A stretch of 6,365 bases of DNA, from NCBI GenBank assembly GCA_945938055.1, contig CAMEUH010000143.1:1-6365 (forward strand), in the 5' to 3' direction. The notes beneath the pieces are model-generated. The model saw nothing but the letters and a program-made list of their open reading frames with translations, did no database searches and was not told where the DNA came from. The position numbers were made by a program, and so were the translations under genes. Source of the DNA: an uncultured Eubacteriaceae bacterium. Lineage in GTDB: Bacteria; Bacillota; Clostridia; Lachnospirales; Lachnospiraceae. Position 1 is the stretch's first letter. Each line of letters opens with the position of its first letter. Shown in pieces: positions 1 to 6,104 of the stretch.

Positions 1-821
1 GCCGTTGCCGTAGAAGTGAATGCAATCAGTATCCGGTTCATTCCATAATTCATGATGGAGCCGATAGCCTGCATGATAATGGTTGGCACTGCAATGCCAT
101 ATATTTGCCGAATCAGACGTCCGTCCGGTGAAAAACCCTTCATTTTAATCTGAACTTCATAATTCTTCTTATGATTCAGAAAAACCGCAAGCACACCGGC
201 AGTAACCTGACCAATGACCGTTGCAACAGCAGCACCCGTTACGCCAAGTCTTGGCAGACCAAACCATCCAAAAATCAGAACCGGATCCAGAATAATGTTC
301 ACCAGTGCACCGATTCCCTGCGTATACATGGTATAAATGGTTTTTCCCGTTGCCTGTAACATTCGTTCAAACATCATTTGTACAAATGCCCCAAAGGAAA
401 AGCAACAACAGACCGTAATATATTCCTTCCCATATAACACGATTTCTTCAATATCCGTCTGGCTTCGAAAAAAGGGCTCTGCCAGAAAAATTCCAGCAAC
501 CAGGAATGCCAGATAGCTTATTATCACTAAAAAAACAGCATTTTCTGCAATTTTATTAACCTTATCATAATCTTTTTCGCCGAGAGAACGTGCCATTAGG
601 GCATTCACTCCCACGGCCGTTCCGACGCCAACCGCAATAATAAGATTCTGCACCGGAAATGCCATGGAAACAGCGGTCAACGCATTTTCACTGATTCTTG
701 CAACAAAAATACTGTCTACCACATTGTAAAGTGCCTGAACCAGCATGGAAATCATGATTGGTAAGGACATGGATATAATTAATTGATCGATGGGCATAAC
801 ACCCATTTTATTTTCTTCCAA
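1..821 (-). CDS. MATE family multidrug/cation efflux transporter, 3' end outside window
   Basis: This is an inner-membrane exporter of the MATE family, which uses Na+ or H+ gradients to expel cationic drugs, dyes or metabolites. The visible 273 residues cover roughly the first 60% of a usual ~450-residue protein. About seven hydrophobic helices are visible, near residues 13-36, 48-72, 94-114, 134-151, 168-188, 194-215 and 240-257. Family motifs include QALYNVVDSIFVAR (29-42), NIILDPVLIFG (175-185) and GMNRILIAFTSTAT (260-273), the last normally beginning the second MATE half. I chose TTG at 819-821 as start because AGGAGG at 830-835 sits 8 bases upstream; the first ATG (804-806) would leave 23 bases. 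It is the last visible gene of the marR operon, 12 bases after the aminotransferase. The substrate cannot be told from sequence. The family call is firm. Confidence 0.93.
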   Translation of the reverse strand, partial: MEENKMGVMPIDQLIISMSLPIMISMLVQALYNVVDSIFVARISENALTAVSMAFPVQNLIIAVGVGTAVGVNALMARSLGEKDYDKVNKIAENAVFLVIISYLAFLVAGIFLAEPFFRSQTDIEEIVLYGKEYITVCCCFSFGAFVQMMFERMLQATGKTIYTMYTQGIGALVNIILDPVLIFGWFGLPRLGVTGAAVATVIGQVTAGVLAVFLNHKKNYEVQIKMKGFSPDGRLIRQIYGIAVPTIIMQAIGSIMNYGMNRILIAFTSTAT

Positions 822-829
822 AAAACAAA

Positions 830-835
830 CCTCCT
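830..835 (-). promoter_or_regulatory. Ribosome binding site AGGAGG of the MATE gene, overlapping the upstream stop codon
   Basis: On the minus strand, AGGAGG occupies 835-830 and shares bases 834-835 with the TAG stop (836-834) of the aminotransferase. It is 8 bases before TTG at 821, which decides the start. The overlap suggests that ribosomes finishing the aminotransferase help start MATE translation. Confidence 0.8.
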
Positions 836-2012
836 AGAAACCCCTCTTCAAAATTTTGCTTTTATCAATCACATCAATCATCTCTTCAATCTCTTCAACC
901 GGAAGAACCAATGCAAAACGCACATAGCCTTCTCCCAACGAGCCAAAGGAATGTCCCGGAGTACAGATTACTCCCGTCTTCTCCATTAACTCCATGCAGA
1001 ATTCTTCCGATGATTGAAAGCCTTCCGGTATTGGTGCCCATGCAAACATGGTTCCCTTACTGTCCGGAACATTCCAGCCAATCCGGCGGAAACCTCCGCA
1101 CAATGCATCACGACGCTTCTGATATTCCCTGCACTGCTCCTTTACTGCATCCTTCGGACCCTGCAATGCTGCGATTGCCGCCTTCTGGATTGGAAGAAAC
1201 ATTCCAAAATCAATCTGGGAACGCAGAAGTTTAATAGCATCAATCACCTGCTTATTTCCTACCACGAAGGAAATCCTGCATCCTGTCACATTAAAGGACT
1301 TTGAAAGAGAAAAACACTCCACTCCCACTTCCTTTGCCCCTTCATAGGAAAGAAAAGAGCCGCCTTCCTCTCCGTCATAAATTATATCCGAATAAGCATT
1401 ATCATGAATAATAATGATATTGTATTTTTTTGCAAATGCAATTGCTTCCTCATACATTTCCTTTGTACCTACTGCACACACCGGATTATACGGATAAGCA
1501 AGTATCATGAATTTTGCCTTTCTTGCCGTTTCCTCCGGAATCGCCTTAAAATCCGGAAGATAATCATTCTCTGCTGTCAGCGGATAAAAGTACAATTCAG
1601 CCCCGCCAAGATATGCCCCTGCTTCAAAAATCGGATAGCCCGGATTTGGAATAATTGCGACGTCGCCCGGACTGGTTAACGCCATTCCAATATGACCAAT
1701 TCCCTCCTGAGAACCATGAATGGAGGTTATTTCATCGGTTTCCACCGCCACGCTAAAACGTTCCATGTAATAATCCTTTACTGCCTCCAGAAGTTCCGGA
1801 AGGTCTCTTAATGCATACACATATTGTTTCGGGTCTTTAGCCGCTTCTACCAGGGCATCCATGATATGCTGCTGCGGTTTAAAATCCGGTGTTCCCACAG
1901 ACAGGTTGTATACCTTCTTCCCAGATTTTATCATTTCTTCTTTTTTTTCATTTAACGCTGCAAAAATCCCTGTCTGAAAATGTTCCAGCATTTTCGCCTG
2001 TTTGATTTCCAT
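834..2012 (-). CDS. Class I/II PLP-dependent aminotransferase (DapL/AspC-like fold type I)
   Basis: This is a 392-residue cytoplasmic enzyme of the usual length for fold-type I aminotransferases. It should move an amino group between an amino acid and a 2-oxo acid using pyridoxal phosphate. Visible landmarks are SVGTPDF (38-44), GSQEGIGH (100-107), NPGYPIF (123-129), Asn176 in the PYNPVCA segment, Asp204 and Tyr207 in HDNAYSD (PLP ring contacts), the Schiff-base Lys238 in SLSKS, Arg246 (PLP phosphate) and Arg365 in VRFAL (substrate carboxylate). GSQEGI and NPGYP recall LL-diaminopimelate aminotransferases, but NPVC replaces the common NPTG and TGCR replaces TGWR, so I do not assign a substrate. 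The ATG start has GAGGAG (2025-2020 region) about 7 bases upstream. It lies 16 bases after the chemoreceptor gene and 12 before MATE, so it is very probably co-transcribed. Alternatives are an aspartate, aromatic or alanine aminotransferase. Confidence 0.9.
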   Translation of the reverse strand: MEIKQAKMLEHFQTGIFAALNEKKEEMIKSGKKVYNLSVGTPDFKPQQHIMDALVEAAKDPKQYVYALRDLPELLEAVKDYYMERFSVAVETDEITSIHGSQEGIGHIGMALTSPGDVAIIPNPGYPIFEAGAYLGGAELYFYPLTAENDYLPDFKAIPEETARKAKFMILAYPYNPVCAVGTKEMYEEAIAFAKKYNIIIIHDNAYSDIIYDGEEGGSFLSYEGAKEVGVECFSLSKSFNVTGCRISFVVGNKQVIDAIKLLRSQIDFGMFLPIQKAAIAALQGPKDAVKEQCREYQKRRDALCGGFRRIGWNVPDSKGTMFAWAPIPEGFQSSEEFCMELMEKTGVICTPGHSFGSLGEGYVRFALVLPVEEIEEMIDVIDKSKILKRGF

Positions 2013-2028
2013 TTTCTTACTCCTCGTT

Positions 2029-3522
2029 CTATTCTTCCTGTTTTAATTGCTGTGCAAGATGATTTAATTCATTTACAAGGCCGGTAACCTCATCCGCAGT
2101 TCTGTCATTTTCCTCACTACTGGAATAGGTCTCGCTGGAATGGGCTGTAACCTCTTCTGTAATCGCAGAAATCGTCTGGATGTTTTCCACAATCCCGGAA
2201 TTTGCCAAAGCAAGATTTTGTACAGCATTCGTAAGTTTAAGAGACTGTTGCCCGATATCCGTGGAAACTGACTCAATTTCCCTGAAACTTTCTGCCGTTC
2301 TTGCCGCCTTTTCACTCTGAATCTGATTACTTGCCACCAGTTTATTAATGGCACCAACTACAATCTTTAATTCATTGGAAATATTATTAATGATATCTGT
2401 AATTTCCACGGTTGCACTACTGGTCTGACCCGCCAGGCTTGAAATTTCCGACGCAACAACCGCAAATCCTTTTCCTGCCTCACCTGCCCTTGCAGCTTCA
2501 ATACTTGCATTTAACGCCAGAAGGCTTGTCTGCTCCGTTACCCCTTCAATCACATTAACAATGGTTTCCATCTGTCTTGCATATTCCTCAAGCTTTTGAA
2601 GTTCCTGTGAAGCTTTCTGTCCTGCTTCATCCGACTTTTCTGCCTGTTCCACCAGCATGTTAACACTTTCACGTCCTGCCGCAATCTCCTGCTCTGCCCT
2701 TTCCATGTCCTGCTCAATATTTTGGGAAACAGCCTCAACATTACTGATATGATTCTGAATCTGTTCTGTCCGTTCCATCTGACTTTGTACCGCATTCACC
2801 GTGTCATTTGTGCCTTCGGAAACCTCCTGCATGGACATCATCGTCTTTGACAGGGCATCTTTCAGATAGTTCATTTTTCCTGATGCATCCTGTGTAATCT
2901 GCGCAATGCTTCCAGAAACCTCCATGATTTTTCCTAAAAGCCTCTCTGAATCACTCTTTGCCTCATTTGCCACAAAAACCTTGCGTTCTGTTGTTTTCAT
3001 GAAATGAATACTCACCAGAATCAGGAATACACAGCATAACGCAATCAATGCAAACCGTATTTCAATACTTGCCGACTCACCTGCACTAATTCCAACCGTC
3101 TTTGCCTGCCAGAGAATCTGTGCCACATTAACCAGAACCACTCCGATTCCCACGCGAAGTGTAAACCGCTTATCAGCATAAACAGAAATCGCTATGAACA
3201 TTGGAATCACATATACAAATGCTTCCGGTGCCGTTGACGTAAATATCACAAATGCATAAAGAACAGCATAACCATATGCAACAATTTTTCTTACATTATC
3301 ACTGTCAGGATTCTTACGATTCAGCCATAAGGACCAGCCCAGAGGTACCAGTGCCAACACGGTAAATACAAGAAAATAAAGTGGTGTTCTGGCTCCCTTG
3401 ATCATCTCCAGTAAATAAGCAAGTACCAGAACTGTCAGAATAATCGTATAGCATCGCAGCAATGTCTGATTTGCAAAGGCTATATCCGATAATGTGTTTT
3501 GTTCTTTCTTTCGTTTCCCCAT
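2029..3522 (-). CDS. Methyl-accepting chemotaxis protein with six-helix membrane N-terminus
   Basis: This is a 497-residue chemoreceptor that should signal through CheW and CheA to the flagellar motor. The N-terminal 175 residues are mostly hydrophobic, with about six membrane helices near 21-41, 47-67, 78-97, 101-115, 121-138 and 154-175 and only short loops. I see no dCache, sCache or four-helix extracellular domain and no clear HAMP. Residues 176-497 form the long signalling coiled coil. The highly conserved hairpin tip spans 328-362 and includes EQTSLLALNASIEAARAGEA, which fixes the family. The C-terminus ends in LKQEE without a CheR-docking pentapeptide. Potential methylation regions contain Glu pairs at 456-457 and 470-471. 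The ATG start follows GGGAGG by 5 bases. It lies 21 bases after marR and 16 before the aminotransferase, so it is probably under MarR control. The ligand is unknown; it might sense membrane state or a membrane-permeant compound. Confidence 0.95.
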   Translation of the reverse strand: MGKRKKEQNTLSDIAFANQTLLRCYTIILTVLVLAYLLEMIKGARTPLYFLVFTVLALVPLGWSLWLNRKNPDSDNVRKIVAYGYAVLYAFVIFTSTAPEAFVYVIPMFIAISVYADKRFTLRVGIGVVLVNVAQILWQAKTVGISAGESASIEIRFALIALCCVFLILVSIHFMKTTERKVFVANEAKSDSERLLGKIMEVSGSIAQITQDASGKMNYLKDALSKTMMSMQEVSEGTNDTVNAVQSQMERTEQIQNHISNVEAVSQNIEQDMERAEQEIAAGRESVNMLVEQAEKSDEAGQKASQELQKLEEYARQMETIVNVIEGVTEQTSLLALNASIEAARAGEAGKGFAVVASEISSLAGQTSSATVEITDIINNISNELKIVVGAINKLVASNQIQSEKAARTAESFREIESVSTDIGQQSLKLTNAVQNLALANSGIVENIQTISAITEEVTAHSSETYSSSEENDRTADEVTGLVNELNHLAQQLKQEE

Positions 3523-3543
3523 AAAAACCTCCCTGTTCCTTCC

Positions 3544-4023
3544 TTAATCATTCATTGTTCCTTTATTTTTTAAATTTATTTCATTACAATAAGAATTCCG
3601 GAAAAATACCGCAATGGAATCCAATGCCTTTACAAATACCTCTGTTTCTTCTTCTGTAAGGCGATCTACTGCCGCATCTACCATGTTCTTATGAAATTCC
3701 ATATGATACTGCTGTGCCTGTCTTCCATCTGAAGTCGGAAGAATGTGAACGATACGCTTATCCTTCTGGTCACGTTCCCTTATCAGATAGCCTTTTCGTT
3801 CCAGCTGAACAACTGCCGTGGTAAGCGTCACCTTCAGCCGTTCTGCAATAGATGTGGAACGATTATCTTCTCCTGCCGCTTCCACATTACAAACTGCCTC
3901 AATCACATGTATTTCCCTCACGGATAAATTATTGAATGTCTTTGATACAAATAATTCTTCGGTTTTTAATATCTCATTGAATATGCCTACCAGAAACCGA
4001 TTAATTTCCTGTTTTTTTTTCAT
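3544..4023 (-). CDS. MarR family transcriptional regulator (FabT-like branch?)
   Basis: This is a 159-residue winged-helix regulator, a typical MarR length, expected to act as a dimer on a palindromic operator and to release it on binding a small ligand. The N-terminal dimerisation helix (1-30) leads into LSVREIHVIEAV (33-44). The helix-turn-helix is at about 57-80 (SIAERLKV, then LTTAVVQLERKGYL). The wing is at 82-97 with Asp88 and Arg90 in DKR, and C-terminal dimer helices follow. The LSVREIHVIEAV style resembles FabT-like lipid regulators of clostridia, but no fatty-acid gene is nearby. The turn before the recognition helix appears three residues shorter than usual. Codons 2-4 are a run of nine A bases. 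The start is supported by AGGTGA (4036-4031), 7 bases upstream. It is first in its operon and preceded by a consensus promoter with a palindrome, so autoregulation is likely. Confidence 0.92.
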   Translation of the reverse strand: MKKKQEINRFLVGIFNEILKTEELFVSKTFNNLSVREIHVIEAVCNVEAAGEDNRSTSIAERLKVTLTTAVVQLERKGYLIRERDQKDKRIVHILPTSDGRQAQQYHMEFHKNMVDAAVDRLTEEETEVFVKALDSIAVFFRNSYCNEINLKNKGTMND

Positions 4024-4052
4024 GTCTTTCTCACCTGTTTCTATCTCTTTTC

Positions 4053-4081
4053 ATTATAAAAACATTCAGATTTACTGTCAA
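4053..4081 (-). promoter_or_regulatory. Perfect-consensus sigma-A promoter of the marR operon
   Basis: On the minus strand, TTGACA (4081-4076) and TATAAT (4058-4053) are separated by exactly 17 bases, matching the vegetative sigma consensus at all 12 positions. The expected transcription start is near 4046, giving a leader of about 23 bases that carries AGGTGA before the marR ATG. Such a strong core promoter usually needs a repressor, which fits the encoded MarR protein. Confidence 0.9.
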
Positions 4082-4084
4082 TCT
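4068..4084 (-). promoter_or_regulatory. Candidate MarR operator: 17-base near-palindrome over the -35
   Basis: The minus strand reads AGATTGACAGTAAATCT. Pairing the two arms around the central A gives 7 matches out of 8. It covers the whole -35 hexamer and part of the spacer, so a bound dimer would block RNA polymerase. The length and position are typical of MarR-family operators. Assigning it to this MarR is inference; it does not match the FabT box (TTTGATnATCAAA type) that I know. Confidence 0.55.
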
Positions 4085-4111
4085 CAAAATACTATCATCA
4101 TAAAAACGATC

Positions 4112-4161
4112 AAAGCAAAACAGAGTGCCATGCAATTTTCCGCCACATGACACTCTGTTCT
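4112..4161 (-). terminator. Rho-independent terminator after the citrate synthase locus
   Basis: In the minus-strand RNA, the arms at 4157-4146 (CAGAGTGTCATG) and 4132-4121 (CATGGCACTCTG) form a 12-base-pair stem with a single G-U wobble around a 13-base loop. Flanking A-U pairs lengthen it, and a T-rich tail (TTTTGCTTT, 4120-4112) follows. It starts 14 to 18 bases after the last citrate synthase codon and separates that unit from the marR promoter. Read on the plus strand the stem has a C-A mismatch, so it is better suited to minus-strand transcripts. Confidence 0.85.
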
Positions 4162-4174
4162 TCATTTTTGCAAT

Positions 4175-4630
4175 TTAATTTTCCCACGTCCGTTCTTCCA
4201 TATTGGTATATTCTTTGTGGACTCCCACAAATTTGTACGCCGGACGAATAATTTTCCCATTATTGCAGATTTCTTCCAGACGATGTGCACTCCAGCCGGA
4301 CATTCTGGAAATGGCAAAAATCGGAGTAAACAGTTCCGTTGGAATTCCCAGCATGGTATACACAAAACCACTATAAAAATCCACATTGGCACAAATCGGA
4401 CGGAACAGTCTTCTTCTCTGCATAATTAGCTCTCCGGAAATCTGTTCCACATGAGAATACAATTCAAATTCATCCATCTTTCCTTTTTCCATTGCAAGCT
4501 TTTGTGCATATTCCTTTAAGATTACCTGTCTCGGATCAGATTCCGTATAAACTGCATGTCCCATTCCGTAAATCAATCCGGATTTGTCAAAAGCTTCCTT
4601 ATCCAGAATCTTAATCAGATATTCACGCAA
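4175..4630 (-). CDS. Citrate synthase C-terminal fragment (about 151 residues)
   Basis: This fragment carries the small domain. His25 in GMGHAVY corresponds to E. coli His305, Asp84 in NVDFYSG to Asp362, and Arg109 in FAISRMSGW is also conserved. The first possible start is TTG at 4630, which overlaps the first fragment by 16 bases and has only GGAAG two bases upstream, so independent translation is doubtful. The C-terminus (RPAYK followed by about 20 polar residues) looks complete and in frame, which argues that the break happened recently. Confidence 0.65.
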   Translation of the reverse strand: MREYLIKILDKEAFDKSGLIYGMGHAVYTESDPRQVILKEYAQKLAMEKGKMDEFELYSHVEQISGELIMQRRRLFRPICANVDFYSGFVYTMLGIPTELFTPIFAISRMSGWSAHRLEEICNNGKIIRPAYKFVGVHKEYTNMEERTWEN

Positions 4631-5538
4631 TGCTTCCAGATATCATCAAACATCTGCTGCACCTTAAGATTTGCGCCACCATGCCGCGGTCCCTTTAAGG
4701 ATGCAATGGATGCTGCCACCGCCGAATAAGTGTCCGTTCCGGAGGATGTTACCACATGATTGGTAAATGTGGAATTATTACCACCGCCATGTTCAGCATG
4801 AATGACAAGGGCAATATCCAGCACTCTTGCCTCAAGTTCTGTATATTCTCCATCCGGATGAATCATGCGCAAGAGATTTTCCGCAATGGAAAGGCCCTTT
4901 TGCGGCGTACGGATAACCAGTGTTTCATCAAACTTGAAATGACGGTAGGCATAATATGCATAAACAGAAATCAATGGTACCTTGCAGATTAACTGCAAAG
5001 ACTGTCTTAAGACATTGGCAAGTGATGTATCATCCGGATTGTCATCATAGGAATATAGTGTCAGGACACTTTTCTGCAGCGCATTCATGATATTTCCACT
5101 CGGAGCCTTCATGATAACATCCCGGAGAAAATCACCGGATATTTCCTGCAGACTTGCCAGAATGTCAATAAAGCTTTTCAGCTGTTTTTCCGTTGGAAGT
5201 TCACCGAACAGCAAAAGATACGTTGCCTCTTCAAATGCAAATTTCCGGTCCATGTTACCTCGGATCATGTCCAGCACATTGTATCCCTGATAATAAAGCC
5301 TTCCCTCTGCCGGAACCTTTACTCCATCTTCAACCCGTGTTCCCGTCACATCAGCAATTTCCGTAAGACCGGTAAGAACACCATTTCCGTTAGAATCACG
5401 AAGTCCTCTCTTTACATCATACTCCGTATACAAATCCAGATTAATTTCGCCGGATGCCATGCAGAACTTTACCAGATCATCGAATTGACTATTTAATGTT
5501 CCGTCCAGTTCCATCATTGATTTACTATTAATTGCCAT
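4615..5538 (-). CDS. Citrate synthase N-terminal fragment (307 residues)
   Basis: This open part of the broken gene holds the large domain and the first half of the active site. HAEH (247-250) carries the conserved histidine of the substrate pocket and His286 in RHGGAN corresponds to E. coli His264. It ends with off-frame residues after FDDI and then TGA. An upstream TTG at 5556 is also open but lies across the ribosome binding site, so I start at ATG 5538. Alone it lacks the second catalytic histidine and the catalytic aspartate, so activity is not expected. Confidence 0.7.
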   Translation of the reverse strand: MAINSKSMMELDGTLNSQFDDLVKFCMASGEINLDLYTEYDVKRGLRDSNGNGVLTGLTEIADVTGTRVEDGVKVPAEGRLYYQGYNVLDMIRGNMDRKFAFEEATYLLLFGELPTEKQLKSFIDILASLQEISGDFLRDVIMKAPSGNIMNALQKSVLTLYSYDDNPDDTSLANVLRQSLQLICKVPLISVYAYYAYRHFKFDETLVIRTPQKGLSIAENLLRMIHPDGEYTELEARVLDIALVIHAEHGGGNNSTFTNHVVTSSGTDTYSAVAASIASLKGPRHGGANLKVQQMFDDIWKHCVNI

Positions 5539-5546
5539 TCTGTCAT

Positions 5547-5553
5547 CCTCCTT
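5547..5553 (-). promoter_or_regulatory. Ribosome binding site AAGGAGG of citrate synthase
   Basis: AAGGAGG at 5553-5547 on the minus strand lies 8 bases before ATG 5538. It fixes the start there and excludes the in-frame TTG at 5556, whose following codons are made of the site itself. Confidence 0.85.
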
Positions 5554-5570
5554 CAAAATATATGTTCATT

Positions 5571-5599
5571 AGTTTACAGGGAATCCCACAAAAAAGCAA
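5571..5599 (-). promoter_or_regulatory. Possible sigma-A promoter of citrate synthase
   Basis: In the 127-base gap before citrate synthase, the minus strand has TTGCTT (5599-5594), a 17-base spacer and TAAACT (5576-5571). Matches to consensus are 3 of 6 and 4 of 6, so it is weak but ideally spaced and placed, giving a leader of about 26 bases. I found no better candidate in the gap. Confidence 0.35.
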
Positions 5600-5627
5600 T
5601 CATATTTTGCATTTCATCATCCATTTC

Positions 5628-5678
5628 GAAAGATTATGAAGAAAAATCTTTACAAAATAAATTATTTAATAATCTTTC
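5628..5678. repeat. AT-rich 10-base inverted repeat downstream of the VanZ-like gene
   Basis: On the minus strand, GAAAGATTAT (5678-5669, the end of the VanZ-like gene) is perfectly complementary to ATAATCTTTC (5637-5628), with 31 bases between. The stem has only two G-C pairs and no following T run, so it is a poor intrinsic terminator. It might be a weak mRNA end structure or chance in AT-rich DNA. Confidence 0.3.
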
Positions 5679-6073
5679 TTTTTATTATTAATCACAATAT
5701 TTCGTATTAAATGATAAATTCCCCGGATTATGGAAAACACAAGAAACATCGCAAGAAAACCCACAATACCAAACACGATATCCTTAAAATCCATTACGCC
5801 GGTATTCGATACTTTCTGACCGATTTCTATTGCAAAAGTAATAACCAGAATTACGGTAAATACATAAATCCATGCAATGACCATGACATGATTCCTGCTT
5901 AATGCCTTGAACAGCGGATATACCACAAAGAGCATTGCCATTCCCAAAATGCCGATTACCAGAAAATGCAGTTCCTTGTCACTGAATACATATTCAAAAC
6001 CATCGTTTAAGGTAAGCAGATAGGTATGTATCCTCGCTATGATATCAATAATCCAATATAAAAATGCTGCCAT
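5666..6073 (-). CDS. Small membrane protein with VanZ-like motifs
   Basis: This 135-residue protein is mostly hydrophobic, with about four membrane helices near residues 3-20, 36-56, 63-85 and 97-122 and a basic tail ending NNKKKDY. VanZ-like proteins share a DK..H motif before the second helix, then E..Q and spaced Asp and Gly residues before the last. Here these appear as Asp32/His36 in SDKELHF, Glu83/Gln86 in EIGQ, Asp95, Asp98, Gly102 and Gly105. VanZ itself gives low-level teicoplanin resistance, but most family members have no known role, so no function is claimed. The ATG start has GGGAGGA (6087-6081) 7 bases upstream. It begins 31 bases after the carbohydrate-binding-like gene with no visible terminator between, so co-transcription with that gene is possible. 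Citrate synthase follows after 127 bases. Confidence 0.7.
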   Translation of the reverse strand: MAAFLYWIIDIIARIHTYLLTLNDGFEYVFSDKELHFLVIGILGMAMLFVVYPLFKALSRNHVMVIAWIYVFTVILVITFAIEIGQKVSNTGVMDFKDIVFGIVGFLAMFLVFSIIRGIYHLIRNIVINNKKKDY

Positions 6074-6104
6074 GTTTTCTTCCTCCCATTCAAGAATCTT
6101 CTTT

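Larger units (their letters stand above)
4175..5538 (-). pseudogene. gltA: Citrate synthase, disrupted by deletion and frameshift
   Basis: The intact gene would make citrate synthase, which condenses oxaloacetate and acetyl-CoA to citrate. In anaerobic clostridia this mainly feeds 2-oxoglutarate and glutamate synthesis. Both parts match the family well: HAEHGGGNNSTFT and KGPRHGGAN in the first part, GMGHAVY and NVDFYSG in the second. The first part stops at TGA (4617-4615) while the second runs in the -1 frame from about 4645 to 4175. From HGGAN to YGM I count 107 bases, about 36 codons, while related enzymes as I recall them have roughly 45. The loss therefore looks like a deletion of about 28 bases around 4630-4645, not a one-base error. 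No slippery heptamer lies in the overlap. The start is ATG 5538 with AAGGAGG 8 bases upstream. It could still be an assembly artefact. Confidence 0.85.

Noticed and set aside
804..806. ATG start for MATE at 806
   Set aside because: AGGAGG would be 23 bases away; TTG 821 has the right spacing and gives the MEENKMGVMP N-terminus typical of this group.
911..1679. Plus-strand open frames opposite the aminotransferase
   Set aside because: They are rich in Cys, His, Ser and Arg in the way expected of antisense shadows of a well-supported gene, with no family resemblance.
4100..4120. FabT-type operator near the TTTGAT sequence upstream of marR
   Set aside because: Only one half-site (CTTTGAT) is present and the matching ATCAAA arm is absent at the required spacing.
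3818..4150. Plus-strand open frame of 110 codons across the marR promoter
   Set aside because: It is antisense to marR, has no ribosome binding site or recognisable protein features, and ends inside the terminator hairpin.
4162..4392. Minus-strand open frame of 76 codons inside the citrate synthase 3' part
   Set aside because: It overlaps in another frame the region that clearly encodes NVDFYSG and the rest of the citrate synthase small domain.
4615..4645. Programmed -1 frameshift joining the two citrate synthase frames
   Set aside because: The window where both frames are open is only about 30 bases and contains no X XXY YYZ slippery heptamer. The linker would still be about nine residues short, so joining the frames would not restore a normal protein.
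5539..5556. Longer citrate synthase start at TTG 5556
   Set aside because: Its first codons are the ribosome binding site of ATG 5538, and nothing suitable lies upstream of the TTG.
5611..5642. Hairpin TTCATAATC/GATGATGAA as a terminator for the VanZ-like gene
   Set aside because: The stem is AT-rich with a mismatch and is followed by ATGCAAAATATG, not a T run.
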